A DNA stretch of 64,000 nucleotides, from NCBI RefSeq assembly GCF_937123735.1, contig NZ_CAKZKL010000033.1, positions 1 to 64,000 on the forward strand. The letters are read 5' to 3'. Below are positions 1-10,510 of the stretch, piece after piece (the first letter of the stretch is position 1; each line of letters begins with the position of its first letter). The DNA is from an uncultured Lentibacter sp. (GTDB lineage Bacteria > Pseudomonadota > Alphaproteobacteria > Rhodobacterales > Rhodobacteraceae). The position numbers and the translations under genes are program-made. Under the pieces are notes generated by a model that worked only from the letters and a program-made list of their open reading frames with translations, was not told the origin of the DNA and did no database searches.

Positions 1-477
1 AGCGACAATTTTGAGACGCTGAGTGCCTGGGGCAAGGTGAAGGATTATCTCTGGCACATCACCCTGCCGGTGCTGGCCTCGACGATTTCGGGCTTTGCCA
101 CGCTGACGCTTCTGACCAAGAACAGCTTTCTGGATGAGATGAAGAAGCAATATGTGACGACGGCCAAGGCCAAAGGACTGAGCGAGGGCGCGGTGCTGTA
201 TGGCCATGTTTTTCGCAACGCTATGCTGATTGTGATTGCGGGCTTTCCGGCGGTTTTCATCGGGGTGTTTTTTGGCGCGTCGCTGATCATCGAGACGATC
301 TTTTCACTCGACGGCCTCGGGCGGCTGGGCTTTGAGGCGGCTGTGGCGCGGGATTATCCGATTGTCTTTGGCACGCTCTTTATTTTCGGGCTGATCAGCC
401 TTGTTGTCGGGATTCTCTCGGACCTGATGTATGTGCTGGTGGACCCGCGGATCGATTTTGAGCGGAGGGAAGGCTGA
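1..477 (+). CDS. yejB: ABC transporter permease, YejB-like (3' part, truncated by window start)
   Basis: BPD permease C-terminus (EAA-type loop, [28 protein letters not shown]); frame open to window edge; followed by yejE/yejF-like genes. Confidence 0.8.
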   Translation, partial: SDNFETLSAWGKVKDYLWHITLPVLASTISGFATLTLLTKNSFLDEMKKQYVTTAKAKGLSEGAVLYGHVFRNAMLIVIAGFPAVFIGVFFGASLIIETIFSLDGLGRLGFEAAVARDYPIVFGTLFIFGLISLVVGILSDLMYVLVDPRIDFERREG

Positions 478-1583
478 TGGCACTCTCTCCCATCAATGCG
501 CGGCGCTGGCGCAACTTCAAATCCAACCGGCGGGCTTACTTAAGCCTGTGGATTTTCAGCGTGCTGTTTGTGATGAGCCTGTTTGCCGAGTTTCTGGCCT
601 ATGACAAGCCGATCCTTGTGAACTATCGCGGGCAGTATTATGCGCCGATCTGGAATTTTTATCCTGAAACAGAGTTTGGTGGGGATTTTCAGACAGAGGC
701 TGTCTACCGCGACCCGGAGGTGCAGTGTCTGATTGCTTCTGGCGGCTTGGAAGACTGTTTTGACGACCCTGAAGGGATTGTAGAAGCGATTGAGGCCGGC
801 ACATTTGCGGGCGAAGGCTTTGAGCCGGGCTGGGCGCTTTGGCCGCTTATCCCTTATTCGTTTGACACCGCTGTGGAGCGGCCCGGTGCGGCCCCCTTGC
901 CGCCCAACGGGGAGAACCTGCTTGGCACGGATGCCAGCAAGCGTGATGTCTTGGCGCGGGTCATTCACGGGTTTCGCCTGTCTATCCTGTTCACACTGAT
1001 TGTGACGGCGGCCTCCTCTCTCATCGGGATCGCGGCGGGGGCGGTGCAGGGCTATTTTGGCGGCTGGCTTGACCTTGTGTTCCAGCGGATCATCGAGATC
1101 TGGTCTTCCACACCGCAGCTCTATGTCATCATCATCATGTTTGCCATTCTTGGGCGCAGTTTCTGGCTTTTGGTGGCGTTGATGGTGCTCTTTGGCTGGA
1201 TGGCGCTTGTGGGGGTTGTGCGGGCCGAGTTCTTGCGCGCGCGCAACCTTGAATATGTGCGCGCGGCCAAGGCGCTGGGCGTGGGCAACACCACGATCAT
1301 GTTCCGCCATATGCTGCCCAATGCGATGGTCGCGACGCTGACGATGCTGCCCTTTATCGTGACGGGCACAATCTCGGCGCTGGCTGTGCTGGATTTTCTC
1401 GGCTTTGGGCTGCCCTCGAGTGCGCCGAGCCTTGGAGAGCTGACGCTCCAGGCCAAGCAGAACCTTGAAGCGCCCTGGCTGGCCTTCACGGCGTTTTTCA
1501 CCTTTGCCATCATGCTCTCGCTGCTTGTCTTTATCTTTGAAGGCGTGCGCGATGCCTTTGACCCGAGAAAGACGTTTCAATGA
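477..1583 (+). CDS. yejE: ABC transporter permease, YejE-like
   Basis: Long N-terminal YejE-type extension (YYAPIWNFYPETEFGGDF) and BPD permease domain; overlaps yejB stop. Confidence 0.85.
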   Translation: MALSPINARRWRNFKSNRRAYLSLWIFSVLFVMSLFAEFLAYDKPILVNYRGQYYAPIWNFYPETEFGGDFQTEAVYRDPEVQCLIASGGLEDCFDDPEGIVEAIEAGTFAGEGFEPGWALWPLIPYSFDTAVERPGAAPLPPNGENLLGTDASKRDVLARVIHGFRLSILFTLIVTAASSLIGIAAGAVQGYFGGWLDLVFQRIIEIWSSTPQLYVIIIMFAILGRSFWLLVALMVLFGWMALVGVVRAEFLRARNLEYVRAAKALGVGNTTIMFRHMLPNAMVATLTMLPFIVTGTISALAVLDFLGFGLPSSAPSLGELTLQAKQNLEAPWLAFTAFFTFAIMLSLLVFIFEGVRDAFDPRKTFQ

Positions 1584-3184
1584 GCTTGCTGACTGTCAAA
1601 GGCCTGAATGTGACCTTCCGTCAGGATGGCAAGGCGAACCATGCTGTGAAGGATGTATCCTTCAGCGTGGACCGTGGCGAGACTGTCGCGCTTGTGGGCG
1701 AGAGCGGCTCTGGCAAATCTGTGAGCGCGCTTTGCACCGTGTCTTTGCTGGGCGGGAGCGCCGAGGTGAGCGGCTCTGTCACATATGACGGGCAGGAGAT
1801 GATTGGCGCGCGCGAGACGCTGCTGCGCAAGGTGCGCGGCAATGACATCAGCTTTATTTTTCAGGAGCCGATGACCTCGCTCAACCCTTTGCACACGATT
1901 GAAAAGCAGCTGGGCGAGAGCCTTGCACTGCATCAGGGTGTGGGCCGGGGCGCGGCGCGTGGGCGGATTCTGGAGCTGTTGCAGAAGGTGGGTATCCGCA
2001 ATGCCGAAGAGCGGCTGACGGCCTACCCCCACGAGCTGTCTGGCGGCCAGCGCCAGCGTGTGATGATTGCCATGGCTCTGGCGAACAAGCCCGACATTCT
2101 GATTGCCGATGAGCCGACCACGGCGCTGGATGTGACCATTCAGGCGCAGATCCTTGAGCTTCTCAACGAGCTGAAGGAAAGCGAGAACATGGGGCTGTTG
2201 TTCATCACCCATGATTTGGGCGTGGTGCAGCGCTTTGCCGACAAGGTCTGCGTGATGAAGAGCGGCGAGATTGTGGAAAGCGGGCCGGCCAAGGCTGTTT
2301 TTGATGCGCCAAAGCACGCCTACACCCAGAAGCTTCTGGCCGCGCGGGCCGTGGGCCAGCCCGAGCCTGTGCCCGCAGGCGCAAAAGAGATTGTCAGCAC
2401 CGAGGATCTGCGGGTCTGGTTCCCGATCAAGACGGGGCTGATGAAGCGCGTCACCGGCCATGTGAAGGCGGTGAACGGCGCGAGCATATCGGTGCGCGCG
2501 GGCGAAACACTTGGGATTGTGGGCGAGAGCGGGTCTGGCAAGACCACGCTGGCGCTGGCGATCATGCGGCTCATCGGCTCTGAGGGCGCGATCACCTATC
2601 AGGCGCAGGATGTGCGCGGCTGGAGCACCAAGACGCTGCGCAGCCTGCGCCGCGAGATGCAGATCGTGTTTCAGGACCCTTACGGCTCGCTCAGCCCGCG
2701 GATGAGCTGTGCCGAGATTATTGCCGAGGGGCTGGGTGTGCACGGGATGCCGGAAGGCAAGAGCGCGCGCGCGCTGGTGGCCGAGGTGATGGAAGAGGTT
2801 GGCCTCGACCCGGCCACGATGGACCGCTACCCGCACGAGTTTTCGGGCGGACAGCGCCAGCGAATTGCGATTGCGCGGGCGATGATTCTGCGGCCCAAGC
2901 TCGTGGTGCTCGATGAGCCGACAAGCGCGCTGGACATGACCGTGCAGGTGCAGATCGTGGACCTGTTGCGCGCGCTTCAGCGCAAATACGGGCTGGCCTA
3001 TTTGTTTATCAGCCATGATCTCAACGTGGTGCGCGCGATGAGCCATAAGATGATTGTGATGAAACAGGGCGATATTGTGGAAGCGGGGCTGGCGGAAGAG
3101 CTGTTTGAGCGCCCGCAGACCGACTATGCCAAGACGCTGCTCACCGCGGCGCTGGAGCTGAAGGCCCACGGCGCGACAGAGTAA
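1580..3184 (+). CDS. yejF: Fused duplicate ABC ATP-binding protein, YejF-like
   Basis: Two Walker A ([16 protein letters not shown]) and two [16 protein letters not shown] signatures. Confidence 0.87.
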   Translation: MSLLTVKGLNVTFRQDGKANHAVKDVSFSVDRGETVALVGESGSGKSVSALCTVSLLGGSAEVSGSVTYDGQEMIGARETLLRKVRGNDISFIFQEPMTSLNPLHTIEKQLGESLALHQGVGRGAARGRILELLQKVGIRNAEERLTAYPHELSGGQRQRVMIAMALANKPDILIADEPTTALDVTIQAQILELLNELKESENMGLLFITHDLGVVQRFADKVCVMKSGEIVESGPAKAVFDAPKHAYTQKLLAARAVGQPEPVPAGAKEIVSTEDLRVWFPIKTGLMKRVTGHVKAVNGASISVRAGETLGIVGESGSGKTTLALAIMRLIGSEGAITYQAQDVRGWSTKTLRSLRREMQIVFQDPYGSLSPRMSCAEIIAEGLGVHGMPEGKSARALVAEVMEEVGLDPATMDRYPHEFSGGQRQRIAIARAMILRPKLVVLDEPTSALDMTVQVQIVDLLRALQRKYGLAYLFISHDLNVVRAMSHKMIVMKQGDIVEAGLAEELFERPQTDYAKTLLTAALELKAHGATE

Positions 3185-3295
3185 GCTGTTGCGCTGCACT
3201 GACGTGCATCGCGGTGGGGCCTCGCTGCGCTCGGCCAGACCCCCACTCGCCTGTCAGAAGGACGGTTTGGCGGGGTTTTGGAAAGAAAGCACCTG

Positions 3296-4651
3296 TCAGA
3301 TCGCCGAGCTGTGGCCTGCTTTGCTGAGGTCGTAGGCATCAAAGGCGCGGGCAATGAGGCGGGTGAGCGGGCGCATGTCTTCGGGGATGAAAAGCCCGTC
3401 GGAATTGACTGTGAGGCCGCCACCGAAGCGTGCATTGGCTGCGGCGAGCATTTTGCGAAGCTCTGCTGCTGTGATTTTATGCTCTGCAAGGATCGCGGCG
3501 GCATCAATGCGAAAGTCGCACATCACCATTTCGATGAGCCTGCCGCGCAGCTTGTCTTCGGCGGAGAACACATGGCCACGGGCGGTGGAAAAGCGCCCCT
3601 CCTGTATTTTCTTCGTATGGGCCGAGGTGGCGGGGGCGTTTTGCGCATAGCCCTGCGGGAAGCGCGAAATGGAAGAGGCGCCGAGCCCGATGAGAACTTC
3701 GCTCGTGTCATCGGTATAGCCCTGAAAGTTGCGCTTGAGCTTGCCGGCCTTGAGCGCGCGCGTCAGCCCGTCTTCGGGGCGGGCGAAATGGTCGATCCCG
3801 ATTTCGGCGTAGCCATCCCAGAGGAAGAGCTTGCGCGCGGCCTCAAACAGCTCCAGCCGCTCTTCCGGGGTTGGCAGTGCTTTTGAGGGAATCATCTGCT
3901 GGCGCTTGGCCATCCAGGGCACATGGGCATAACCATAGAGCGCAACGCGGTCGGGCGAGAGCGCGAGCAGCTTTTGCACGCTTTCTGTGATTCTTTGAGT
4001 CGACTGATGTGGCAGGCCGAAGAGAATATCGGCGTTGAGGCTTTCCACACCATGCGTGCGGATCATGTCGATCGCCTTGCGGGTGGTTTCAAAACTCTGG
4101 ATGCGGCCGATGGTTTTCTGGATTTCATCGTCAAAATCCTGCACGCCGATGGAGGCGCGGTTCATGCCCGCAGCGGCAAGCGCATCAAGGCGCTCGCTGT
4201 CAATCTCGTTCGGGTCGATCTCGACGGAGAACTCGTACCTGTCAGAGAAGGGCGCAACTTTGGCGATCTCTTCCGCCAGATCGCGCATCATATCCGCGCT
4301 CAGAAGCGTTGGCGTGCCGCCGCCCCAATGCAGCCTTGCGAGGCTTATGCCCTTGGGCAGGCGCGCTTTCAGGAGCGCCAGCTCGGCCTTGAGCACCTCA
4401 AGATAGGCTTGCAGGGGCGCTTCTTTCTGGGTGCCCTGGGTGCGGCAGGCACAAAACCAGCAGAGCCGACGGCAAAAGGGCACATGAATATAAAGCGAGA
4501 TCTCGCTGCCCTCGGGGATCGCCGTGATCCAGCGGGCAAAAAGCTCACCTGTCAGAGAGGGGGTAAAGTGCGGGGCCGTCGGATAGCTTGTGTAACGCGG
4601 AACCTTCGCGTCAAAAAGCCCTAGGTCTGCGAGTTGAGTTTTGCTTTTCAT
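3296..4651 (-). CDS. hemN: Oxygen-independent coproporphyrinogen III oxidase
   Basis: Radical SAM CRRLCWFCAC motif; HemN-like sequence; start chosen at ATG 4651 (MKSKTQ) because the ORF-track start lies in the FNR box. Confidence 0.9.
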   Translation of the reverse strand: MKSKTQLADLGLFDAKVPRYTSYPTAPHFTPSLTGELFARWITAIPEGSEISLYIHVPFCRRLCWFCACRTQGTQKEAPLQAYLEVLKAELALLKARLPKGISLARLHWGGGTPTLLSADMMRDLAEEIAKVAPFSDRYEFSVEIDPNEIDSERLDALAAAGMNRASIGVQDFDDEIQKTIGRIQSFETTRKAIDMIRTHGVESLNADILFGLPHQSTQRITESVQKLLALSPDRVALYGYAHVPWMAKRQQMIPSKALPTPEERLELFEAARKLFLWDGYAEIGIDHFARPEDGLTRALKAGKLKRNFQGYTDDTSEVLIGLGASSISRFPQGYAQNAPATSAHTKKIQEGRFSTARGHVFSAEDKLRGRLIEMVMCDFRIDAAAILAEHKITAAELRKMLAAANARFGGGLTVNSDGLFIPEDMRPLTRLIARAFDAYDLSKAGHSSAI

Positions 4652-4686
4652 GGGCCTAGGATTATGCGCAGTAAACGGTATCGTCA

Positions 4687-4700
4687 TTGATACAGATCAA
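4687..4700. promoter_or_regulatory. FNR/FnrL box TTGATACAGATCAA between hemN and fnrL
   Basis: Perfect TTGAT-N4-ATCAA dyad. Confidence 0.85.
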
Positions 4701-4717
4701 GCGCGCGAAGTGACATT

Positions 4718-5464
4718 ATGCAAAATATGACAGCACCCGACTTGCCTCGCAATTGCGACGATTGCCCGATTCGGCACAGAGCGGTCTGTGCCCGCTGCGA
4801 AACCGACGAGCTCGCGCGGCTTGAGGAGATCAAATATTACCGCAGCTATGAAGCCGGTCAGACAATTGTCTGGTCGGGAGACCGGATGGAGTTTGTCGGC
4901 TCGGTGGTGAAAGGCGTGGCCTCGCTCACGCAGGCCATGGAAGATGGCCGCACCCAGATGGTTGGCCTGCTGCTGCCGTCCGATTTTGTCGGCCGCCCCG
5001 GGCGCGAGACAGCGGCCTATGATGTGGTTGCGACCACAGGCGTGGTCATGTGCTGCTTTCGCAAAAAGCCGTTTGAGGACATGATGCTGCGCACGCCGCA
5101 TATCGCACAACGCTTGCTGGAGATGACCCTCGACGAGCTGGACGCGGCACGCGAGTGGATGCTGGTTCTGGGCCGCAAGACAGCGCGCGAAAAAATCGCC
5201 AGCCTCCTGAGCATCATTGCCCGCCGCGATGTCACCTTAAACTTGGGAAAAGCGGCGGGTCCGATGGAGTTTGACCTGCCCCTCACACGCGAGGCGATGG
5301 CGGATTACCTGGGGCTGACCCTGGAAACAGTCAGCCGCCAGATCAACGCCCTCAAGCGCGACGGGGTGATCGACCTCACAGGCAAGCGCCATGTCACCGT
5401 GCCCGATTTTGACCGCCTCGCCGAGGAAGCGGGCGACGACAGCGATGGCGGTATGCTGAGCTGA
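4718..5464 (+). CDS. fnrL: Crp/Fnr-family oxygen-responsive regulator FnrL
   Basis: N-terminal Cys cluster (CDDCPIRHRAVCARC), C-terminal HTH (TREAMADYLGLTLETVSRQ). Confidence 0.9.
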   Translation: MQNMTAPDLPRNCDDCPIRHRAVCARCETDELARLEEIKYYRSYEAGQTIVWSGDRMEFVGSVVKGVASLTQAMEDGRTQMVGLLLPSDFVGRPGRETAAYDVVATTGVVMCCFRKKPFEDMMLRTPHIAQRLLEMTLDELDAAREWMLVLGRKTAREKIASLLSIIARRDVTLNLGKAAGPMEFDLPLTREAMADYLGLTLETVSRQINALKRDGVIDLTGKRHVTVPDFDRLAEEAGDDSDGGMLS

Positions 5465-5512
5465 CAGAAAGGGTGAAAACAGCACGCGCCCTGAGCCTTT
5501 CTTGCCCTAGCC

Positions 5513-5655
5513 CTTTCTTATTGCCCTAAATATCCCAACTCAACCGCGCAACAGGTGCGCTCTATCGGGTATTGCCTTTGCTGTGCAAACTGCTTGGGGG
5601 GTGCGGGGGGCTTGCCCCCCGCCCGGGTCGGATTTTCGCGCAGCGAAAATCCGAC
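5513..5655 (-). repeat. Modular multi-hairpin element (minus orientation) immediately 3' of uspA
   Basis: Stem GTCGGATTTTCGC-GCA-GCGAAAATCCGAC at 5627-5655, G/C hairpin at ~5595-5626, TTTGC-nnn-GCAAA stem, 25-nt box, distal TGGGATATTTAGGGCAATAAGAAAG (revcomp 5513-5537). Confidence 0.75.
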
Positions 5656-5658
5656 AGC

Positions 5659-6498
5659 TTAATGCGCCATAAAGACAGGCAGTTTGCTTTGTTCCAGCAT
5701 GTAGCGGGTTGCGCCGCCCAGGATGGCCTCGCGGAAGCGCGAGTGGCCGTAGGCGCCCATCACCACGAGGTCTGCATCAATATCGGCACCATGGCGCAGC
5801 AGCACATCAGAGACCCGGGGCATGGTCTTTGAGAGCACGTCGATTTCGCCATGCACACCGTGGCGCGCCAGCCAGACCGAGAGCAGACCGCCCGGATCGG
5901 AGCGGTTGGGCCCGTGTTTGGGCGGGTCGATCACCACCACATGCACATTGTCGGCCTGTTTCAGCAGCGGCAGGGCGGCGCGCACCGCGCCAAGGGCCTC
6001 GTCGCTTTCGTTCCAGCCGATGACCACGGTTTTGGGCGCGCCAAGCGGGGCGCGTTTTTCGGGCACGACAAGCACGGGCACGCGCGCCTCAAAGAGGCAG
6101 GCTTCCACCAGGGCTTCCTGCTCGGGGCCGCGGTCGTCTCCATAGGGGGTTGGCAGCACGGCGATATCGGCAAAGCGCGCGCGGGCGGCGGCGTGGCGGC
6201 CGATATCGGGCAGTTGGGCCATGCCATGGTCACAGCTCCAGCGCAGCACGGTTTTGCCCAGTTCGGCTTCGGCCAGTTTTTCAAGCGCAAGGGCGTCTTC
6301 ATTGGCTTTCTCGATCACTTCCTGAAGCACCAAGGCGTTGGCACCAGCGTAGTAATAGCCGGTTTGGCTGCGGTCCACGCCGAGGCAGAGCGCCTCCAGA
6401 TGGGCATCATGGGTTTCGCAGAGCGTGGCTGTGTGCTCCAGCATGGGCTGTGCGAGGTTGTCCTGGGTGAGCGCGGTGAAGATCGTTTTGTAAGACAT
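5659..6498 (-). CDS. Universal stress protein, UspA family (tandem domains)
   Basis: VVMGAYGHSRFRE Usp ATP-binding motif; position next to fnrL/cco genes. Confidence 0.85.
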   Translation of the reverse strand: MSYKTIFTALTQDNLAQPMLEHTATLCETHDAHLEALCLGVDRSQTGYYYAGANALVLQEVIEKANEDALALEKLAEAELGKTVLRWSCDHGMAQLPDIGRHAAARARFADIAVLPTPYGDDRGPEQEALVEACLFEARVPVLVVPEKRAPLGAPKTVVIGWNESDEALGAVRAALPLLKQADNVHVVVIDPPKHGPNRSDPGGLLSVWLARHGVHGEIDVLSKTMPRVSDVLLRHGADIDADLVVMGAYGHSRFREAILGGATRYMLEQSKLPVFMAH

Positions 6499-6558
6499 TT
6501 CAGTCCTCCACGGTTGATGCGTTTGAGAGCAGCCTAGCGGCGTGGCGCGGGCGGGGCC

Positions 6559-6572
6559 TTGAAGCAGATCAA
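6559..6572. promoter_or_regulatory. FNR-like box TTGAAGCAGATCAA
   Basis: Near-consensus FNR dyad in uspA-ccoN divergent region. Confidence 0.65.
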
Positions 6573-6590
6573 GAATTTTGCCGAGCCTTC

Positions 6591-6604
6591 TTGATGCAGA
6601 TCAA
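6591..6604. promoter_or_regulatory. FNR box TTGATGCAGATCAA upstream of ccoN
   Basis: Perfect TTGAT-N4-ATCAA; 32 bp from the neighbouring site. Confidence 0.8.
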
Positions 6605-6700
6605 GGCAGCGGCGGGGCGCAGCGCCCAAAAGACCCTGAGGAAACTCCCCTTGTGCGCGACAAAAGAGAATCGTGCGCGGGTAAGACGAAGGGACGAAAC

Positions 6701-8305
6701 ATGGGTAACTACATCAAGCTGGTTGTGCTTGCACTTATTGCGCTGTTTGCGCTGATTGCGACCAACTATGCGCGTGATCTGGCATATATGGTCAACGCGC
6801 TGACGGTTGCGCTTGTCGCAGGTGGACTTTTCATCTGGACGCTGCGCAAAACAGGGGAGCCGGCCACAACGGCTGATCTTTCCGGAGAATATATGGATGG
6901 CGTCGTGCGCGCAGGGGTCATTGCCACCTCCCTTTGGGGTGTTGTCGGCTTCCTTGTGGGGGTGACCATTGCCTTCCAGCTCGCCTTTCCGGCGCTCAAC
7001 TTTGAGTGGGCGCAGGGCTACGCAAATTTTGGGCGCTTGCGGCCCTTGCACACCAGCGCGGTGATTTTTGCCTTCGGGGGCAACGCTTTGATTGCGACCT
7101 CCTTTTATGTGGTGCAGCGCACAAGTGCGGCGCGCCTTTGGGGCGGCAACCTTGCGTGGTTCGTGTTCTGGGGCTTCCAGCTGGTGATTGTTCTGGCCGC
7201 TACGGGGTATTTGCTCGGGGCAACACAATCCAAGGAATATGCAGAGCCTGAGTGGTATGTTGACTGGTGGCTCACCATTGTTTGGGTGGCCTATCTTGCG
7301 GTGTTTGTCGGCACGCTCGTCAAGCGCAAGGAGCCGCATATCTATGTGGCCAACTGGTTTTATCTGAGCTTTATCATCACCGTGGCGATGCTGCATGTGG
7401 TCAACAACCTGAGCATCCCTGTTTCAATGTTCGGTTCCAAGTCTGTTCAGGTGTTTTCCGGTGTTCAGGACGCGATGACCCAATGGTGGTATGGCCACAA
7501 TGCCGTAGGCTTCTTCCTCACAGCGGGCTTTCTGGGCATGATGTATTACTTCATTCCAAAGCAGGCCGAGCGCCCCGTGTTCAGCTACAAGTTGTCGATC
7601 ATCCACTTCTGGGCGCTGATCTTCATCTATATCTGGGCCGGTCCTCACCACCTGCATTATACGGCGCTGCCGGATTGGGCCAGCACGCTGGGCATGGTGT
7701 TCTCGATTGTTCTCTGGATGCCTTCCTGGGGCGGCATGATCAACGGCCTGATGACGCTTTCAGGCGCCTGGGACAAGCTGCGCACCGATCCGATTATCCG
7801 TATGATGGTGATTTCGGTGGGCTTTTACGGCATGTCCACATTTGAAGGTCCGATGATGTCGATCCGCGCGGTGAACTCGCTGTCACATTACACCGACTGG
7901 ACAATCGGCCATGTGCACTCCGGTGCGCTCGGCTGGAACGGCATGATCACCTTTGGTGCGCTCTACTTCCTTGTGCCCAAGCTGTGGAACCGTGAGGGCC
8001 TTTACAGCCTGCGTCTGGTGAGCTGGCACTTCTGGCTCGCGACCATCGGCATCATTCTTTACGCGGCATCCATGTGGGTAACGGGTATCATGGAAGGCCT
8101 GATGTGGCGTGAAGTCGATGCCAACGGTTTCCTTGTGAATTCGTTTGCCGACACCGTGAGCGCCAAATTCCCGATGTATGTGGTGCGCGGCCTGGGCGGA
8201 ACCCTGTTCCTCACTGGTGCCATCATCATGTGCTACAACCTTTGGATGACTGTGAAGCGTTCGCCGGCTGTTGAAGCCACGAACCAAGTCGTCCCTGCAG
8301 AATAA
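6701..8305 (+). CDS. ccoN: cbb3-type cytochrome c oxidase subunit I
   Basis: Haem-copper oxidase sequence ([34 protein letters not shown]); start MGNYIKLV preferred over ORF-track start. Confidence 0.95.
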   Translation: MGNYIKLVVLALIALFALIATNYARDLAYMVNALTVALVAGGLFIWTLRKTGEPATTADLSGEYMDGVVRAGVIATSLWGVVGFLVGVTIAFQLAFPALNFEWAQGYANFGRLRPLHTSAVIFAFGGNALIATSFYVVQRTSAARLWGGNLAWFVFWGFQLVIVLAATGYLLGATQSKEYAEPEWYVDWWLTIVWVAYLAVFVGTLVKRKEPHIYVANWFYLSFIITVAMLHVVNNLSIPVSMFGSKSVQVFSGVQDAMTQWWYGHNAVGFFLTAGFLGMMYYFIPKQAERPVFSYKLSIIHFWALIFIYIWAGPHHLHYTALPDWASTLGMVFSIVLWMPSWGGMINGLMTLSGAWDKLRTDPIIRMMVISVGFYGMSTFEGPMMSIRAVNSLSHYTDWTIGHVHSGALGWNGMITFGALYFLVPKLWNREGLYSLRLVSWHFWLATIGIILYAASMWVTGIMEGLMWREVDANGFLVNSFADTVSAKFPMYVVRGLGGTLFLTGAIIMCYNLWMTVKRSPAVEATNQVVPAE

Positions 8306-8318
8306 GGAGGGATAGAGA

Positions 8319-9047
8319 ATGGCTATTCTTGACAAACACGCGATCCTTGAGCGCAACGTAACGCTTCTTGCGATCTTCGCCTTCCTTGTTGTGACGGTTG
8401 GGGGCATTGTGCAGATTGCACCGCTCTTCTGGCTTGAAAACACCATTGAGGATGTAGAGGGTATGCGCCCCTACACCCCTCTGGAGCTGGCCGGGCGCGA
8501 CATCTATATCCGCGAGGGCTGCTATGTCTGCCACAGCCAGATGATCCGCCCGATGCGCGACGAAGTGGAGCGCTACGGCCATTACTCGCTGGCGGCGGAG
8601 TCACAATATGATCATCCGTTCCAGTGGGGCTCAAAGCGCACCGGGCCAGACCTTGCCCGTGTGGGCGGGCGCTACTCGGATGACTGGCATGTTGACCACA
8701 TGCGCGACCCGCAATCTGTTGTGCCTGAATCTGTGATGCCGAAATACGGCTTCCTTGAGAACAAGATGATCGAGGGTGAGTATATGGGTGATCTGCTGAA
8801 GACACATGCCTTTGTGGGGGTGCCTTACAGCGAAGAGATGATCGCCAGCGCGCAGACCGATTTCCTGGCGCAGGCCGACCCTGACAGTGATTACGACGGT
8901 TTGCTGGAGCGCTACGGGGAGAACGTCAATGTGCGCAACTTTGACGGACAACCCGGTGTTTCGGAAGCGGATGCGTTGATTGCCTATCTGCAAATGCTCG
9001 GCACGCTGGTTGATTTCTCAACCTTCACTGCCGACGCAAGCCGCTAA
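8319..9047 (+). CDS. ccoO: cbb3-type cytochrome c oxidase subunit II
   Basis: Single haem c motif CYVCHSQM; follows ccoN. Confidence 0.95.
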   Translation: MAILDKHAILERNVTLLAIFAFLVVTVGGIVQIAPLFWLENTIEDVEGMRPYTPLELAGRDIYIREGCYVCHSQMIRPMRDEVERYGHYSLAAESQYDHPFQWGSKRTGPDLARVGGRYSDDWHVDHMRDPQSVVPESVMPKYGFLENKMIEGEYMGDLLKTHAFVGVPYSEEMIASAQTDFLAQADPDSDYDGLLERYGENVNVRNFDGQPGVSEADALIAYLQMLGTLVDFSTFTADASR

Positions 9048-9060
9048 GGGGGAGGGGATC

Positions 9061-9261
9061 ATGGAAACCTATTCACTCTTGCGGCAATTTGCGGACAGCT
9101 GGATGCTCCTGGCCTTGTTCACCTTCTTTGTGGTCATGATCCTCTGGGTCATGTTCCGCCCCGGGGCGAGCAAGACATATCGCGATGTTGCGAACATCCC
9201 TTTCCGTCACGAAGACAAGCCTGCGCCAGCCAATACCACTGGCGGCGAAAAGGAGGCCTAA
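9061..9261 (+). CDS. ccoQ: cbb3-type cytochrome c oxidase subunit CcoQ
   Basis: Short single-TM protein (METYSLLRQFADSWMLLALFTFFVVMILWVMFRPG) between ccoO and ccoP. Confidence 0.88.
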   Translation: METYSLLRQFADSWMLLALFTFFVVMILWVMFRPGASKTYRDVANIPFRHEDKPAPANTTGGEKEA

Positions 9262-9264
9262 GAC

Positions 9265-10140
9265 ATGGCAAAGCAACCTATCAAGAAAGAAGATCCGTCA
9301 ACAACCGGCCACAGCTGGGACGGCATTCAGGAGTTCAACAACCCCTTGCCGCGTTGGTGGCTGTGGATTTTCTACGCCTGTATCGTCTGGGGGCTCTGGT
9401 ATTCTGTTGCCTATCCCGCATGGCCAGGCATCAAGAGCGCCACGGCTGGCTATCTTGGCTTTTCCACGCGGGCCGAAGTGGCGGCAGATATTGCCACGGT
9501 TGAAGCGCAGAATGCGGCGATCAACGAAAAGCTCGCCTCTGTCGAGCTGGCGGCGATTGCCACGGACCCTGAGCTGGAAGGCTACGCAAAATCGGCCGGC
9601 TCTGCTGTCTTCAAGACATGGTGCGCCCAGTGCCACCAGACCAACGGAGCGGGCGCCAAAGGCTATCCGAACCTGCAAGATGACGACTGGCTTTGGGGCG
9701 GCAGCATGGAAGAGATCCATCTGACATTGCTGCACGGTATCCGCAGCGAAACCGACGATGACACCCGCTACTCGGAGATGCCTGCCTTTGGCCGCGACGA
9801 GCTTCTGGAAGAGGAAGAGATCAGCCAGGTTGTCAATTATGTCATGTCGTTGACGCCAAATGTGAACCCGCCGCAGGATGCGTCTTTGGTTGCGGCCGGT
9901 GCGGTTGTGTATGAAGACAATTGCGCTTCCTGCCACATGGAAGACGGCTCGGGCGACCGCTCACAAGGTGCGCCCAACCTGGCCGATGCGATCTGGCTTT
10001 ATGGCGGCGATTACGCCTCCATCAGCGAAACAGTCCATAACTCGCGTTATGGTGTGATGCCGGACTGGAACGAACGGCTGTCAGAAGCGCAGATCCGCGC
10101 TGTGGCAACTTATGTTCACCAGCTTGGTGGTGGTGAGTAA
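9265..10140 (+). CDS. ccoP: cbb3-type cytochrome c oxidase subunit III, dihaem
   Basis: Two haem c motifs CAQCH and CASCH. Confidence 0.95.
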   Translation: MAKQPIKKEDPSTTGHSWDGIQEFNNPLPRWWLWIFYACIVWGLWYSVAYPAWPGIKSATAGYLGFSTRAEVAADIATVEAQNAAINEKLASVELAAIATDPELEGYAKSAGSAVFKTWCAQCHQTNGAGAKGYPNLQDDDWLWGGSMEEIHLTLLHGIRSETDDDTRYSEMPAFGRDELLEEEEISQVVNYVMSLTPNVNPPQDASLVAAGAVVYEDNCASCHMEDGSGDRSQGAPNLADAIWLYGGDYASISETVHNSRYGVMPDWNERLSEAQIRAVATYVHQLGGGE

Positions 10141-10172
10141 CGAGGGATCCGGGGGCGCTTGCGCCCTCGGGT

Positions 10173-10231
10173 GAGACACCGGCGCTTCCGTCCTGTTCGC
10201 GCGTTTCCTGGAAGCCCGGTGTCTCTTTTTT
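10173..10231 (+). terminator. Long-loop hairpin terminator after ccoP
   Basis: GAGACACCGG..CTTCC ... GGAAG..CCGGTGTCTC followed by TTTTTT. Confidence 0.7.
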
Positions 10232-10235
10232 AAGC

Positions 10236-10267
10236 AAAGCCGAAGGGGAAACCCTTCGGCTTTTTTG
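10236..10267 (+). terminator. Intrinsic terminator
   Basis: AAGCCGAAGGG-GAAA-CCCTTCGGCTT followed by T-run. Confidence 0.85.
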
Positions 10268-10434
10268 TATGGGATACCGGCCGGGCGGCCAAAAAAAACG
10301 CCCTGTGCTACAAGGTAGCTCCAAGGCGTTTTCGCTGGAGATCCGTCCTGTTCGCGCAGTCCGGAAGCTGACTGGCTGTCTTTTTAGCATTTTGGCGGCG
10401 AAAACGCCAGAAAAGATATTTCAAAGATATAAAT

Positions 10435-10448
10435 TTGATGCAGGTCAA
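10435..10448. promoter_or_regulatory. FNR-like box TTGATGCAGGTCAA upstream of ccoG
   Basis: Near-perfect FNR dyad (one mismatch). Confidence 0.7.
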
Positions 10449-10510
10449 AGAGAAAGCCGGGGTTGGCTGCGAGAAAGACAGGGAATAAAACCCTCTATCG
10501 GAGTGAGTCC

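Noticed and set aside
1577-3199. Long antisense ORF (540 aa) opposite yejF, and similar ones at 540-1580, 12896-14428, 24528-25940, 31824-33077, 39378-40640
   Set aside because: GC-rich shadow ORFs opposite well-identified genes; Arg/His/Pro/Ala-rich low-complexity composition and no recognisable domain.
5572-5832. ORF of 86 aa through the 5.6-kb repeat
   Set aside because: Runs through hairpin repeats and antisense to uspA; not a plausible gene.
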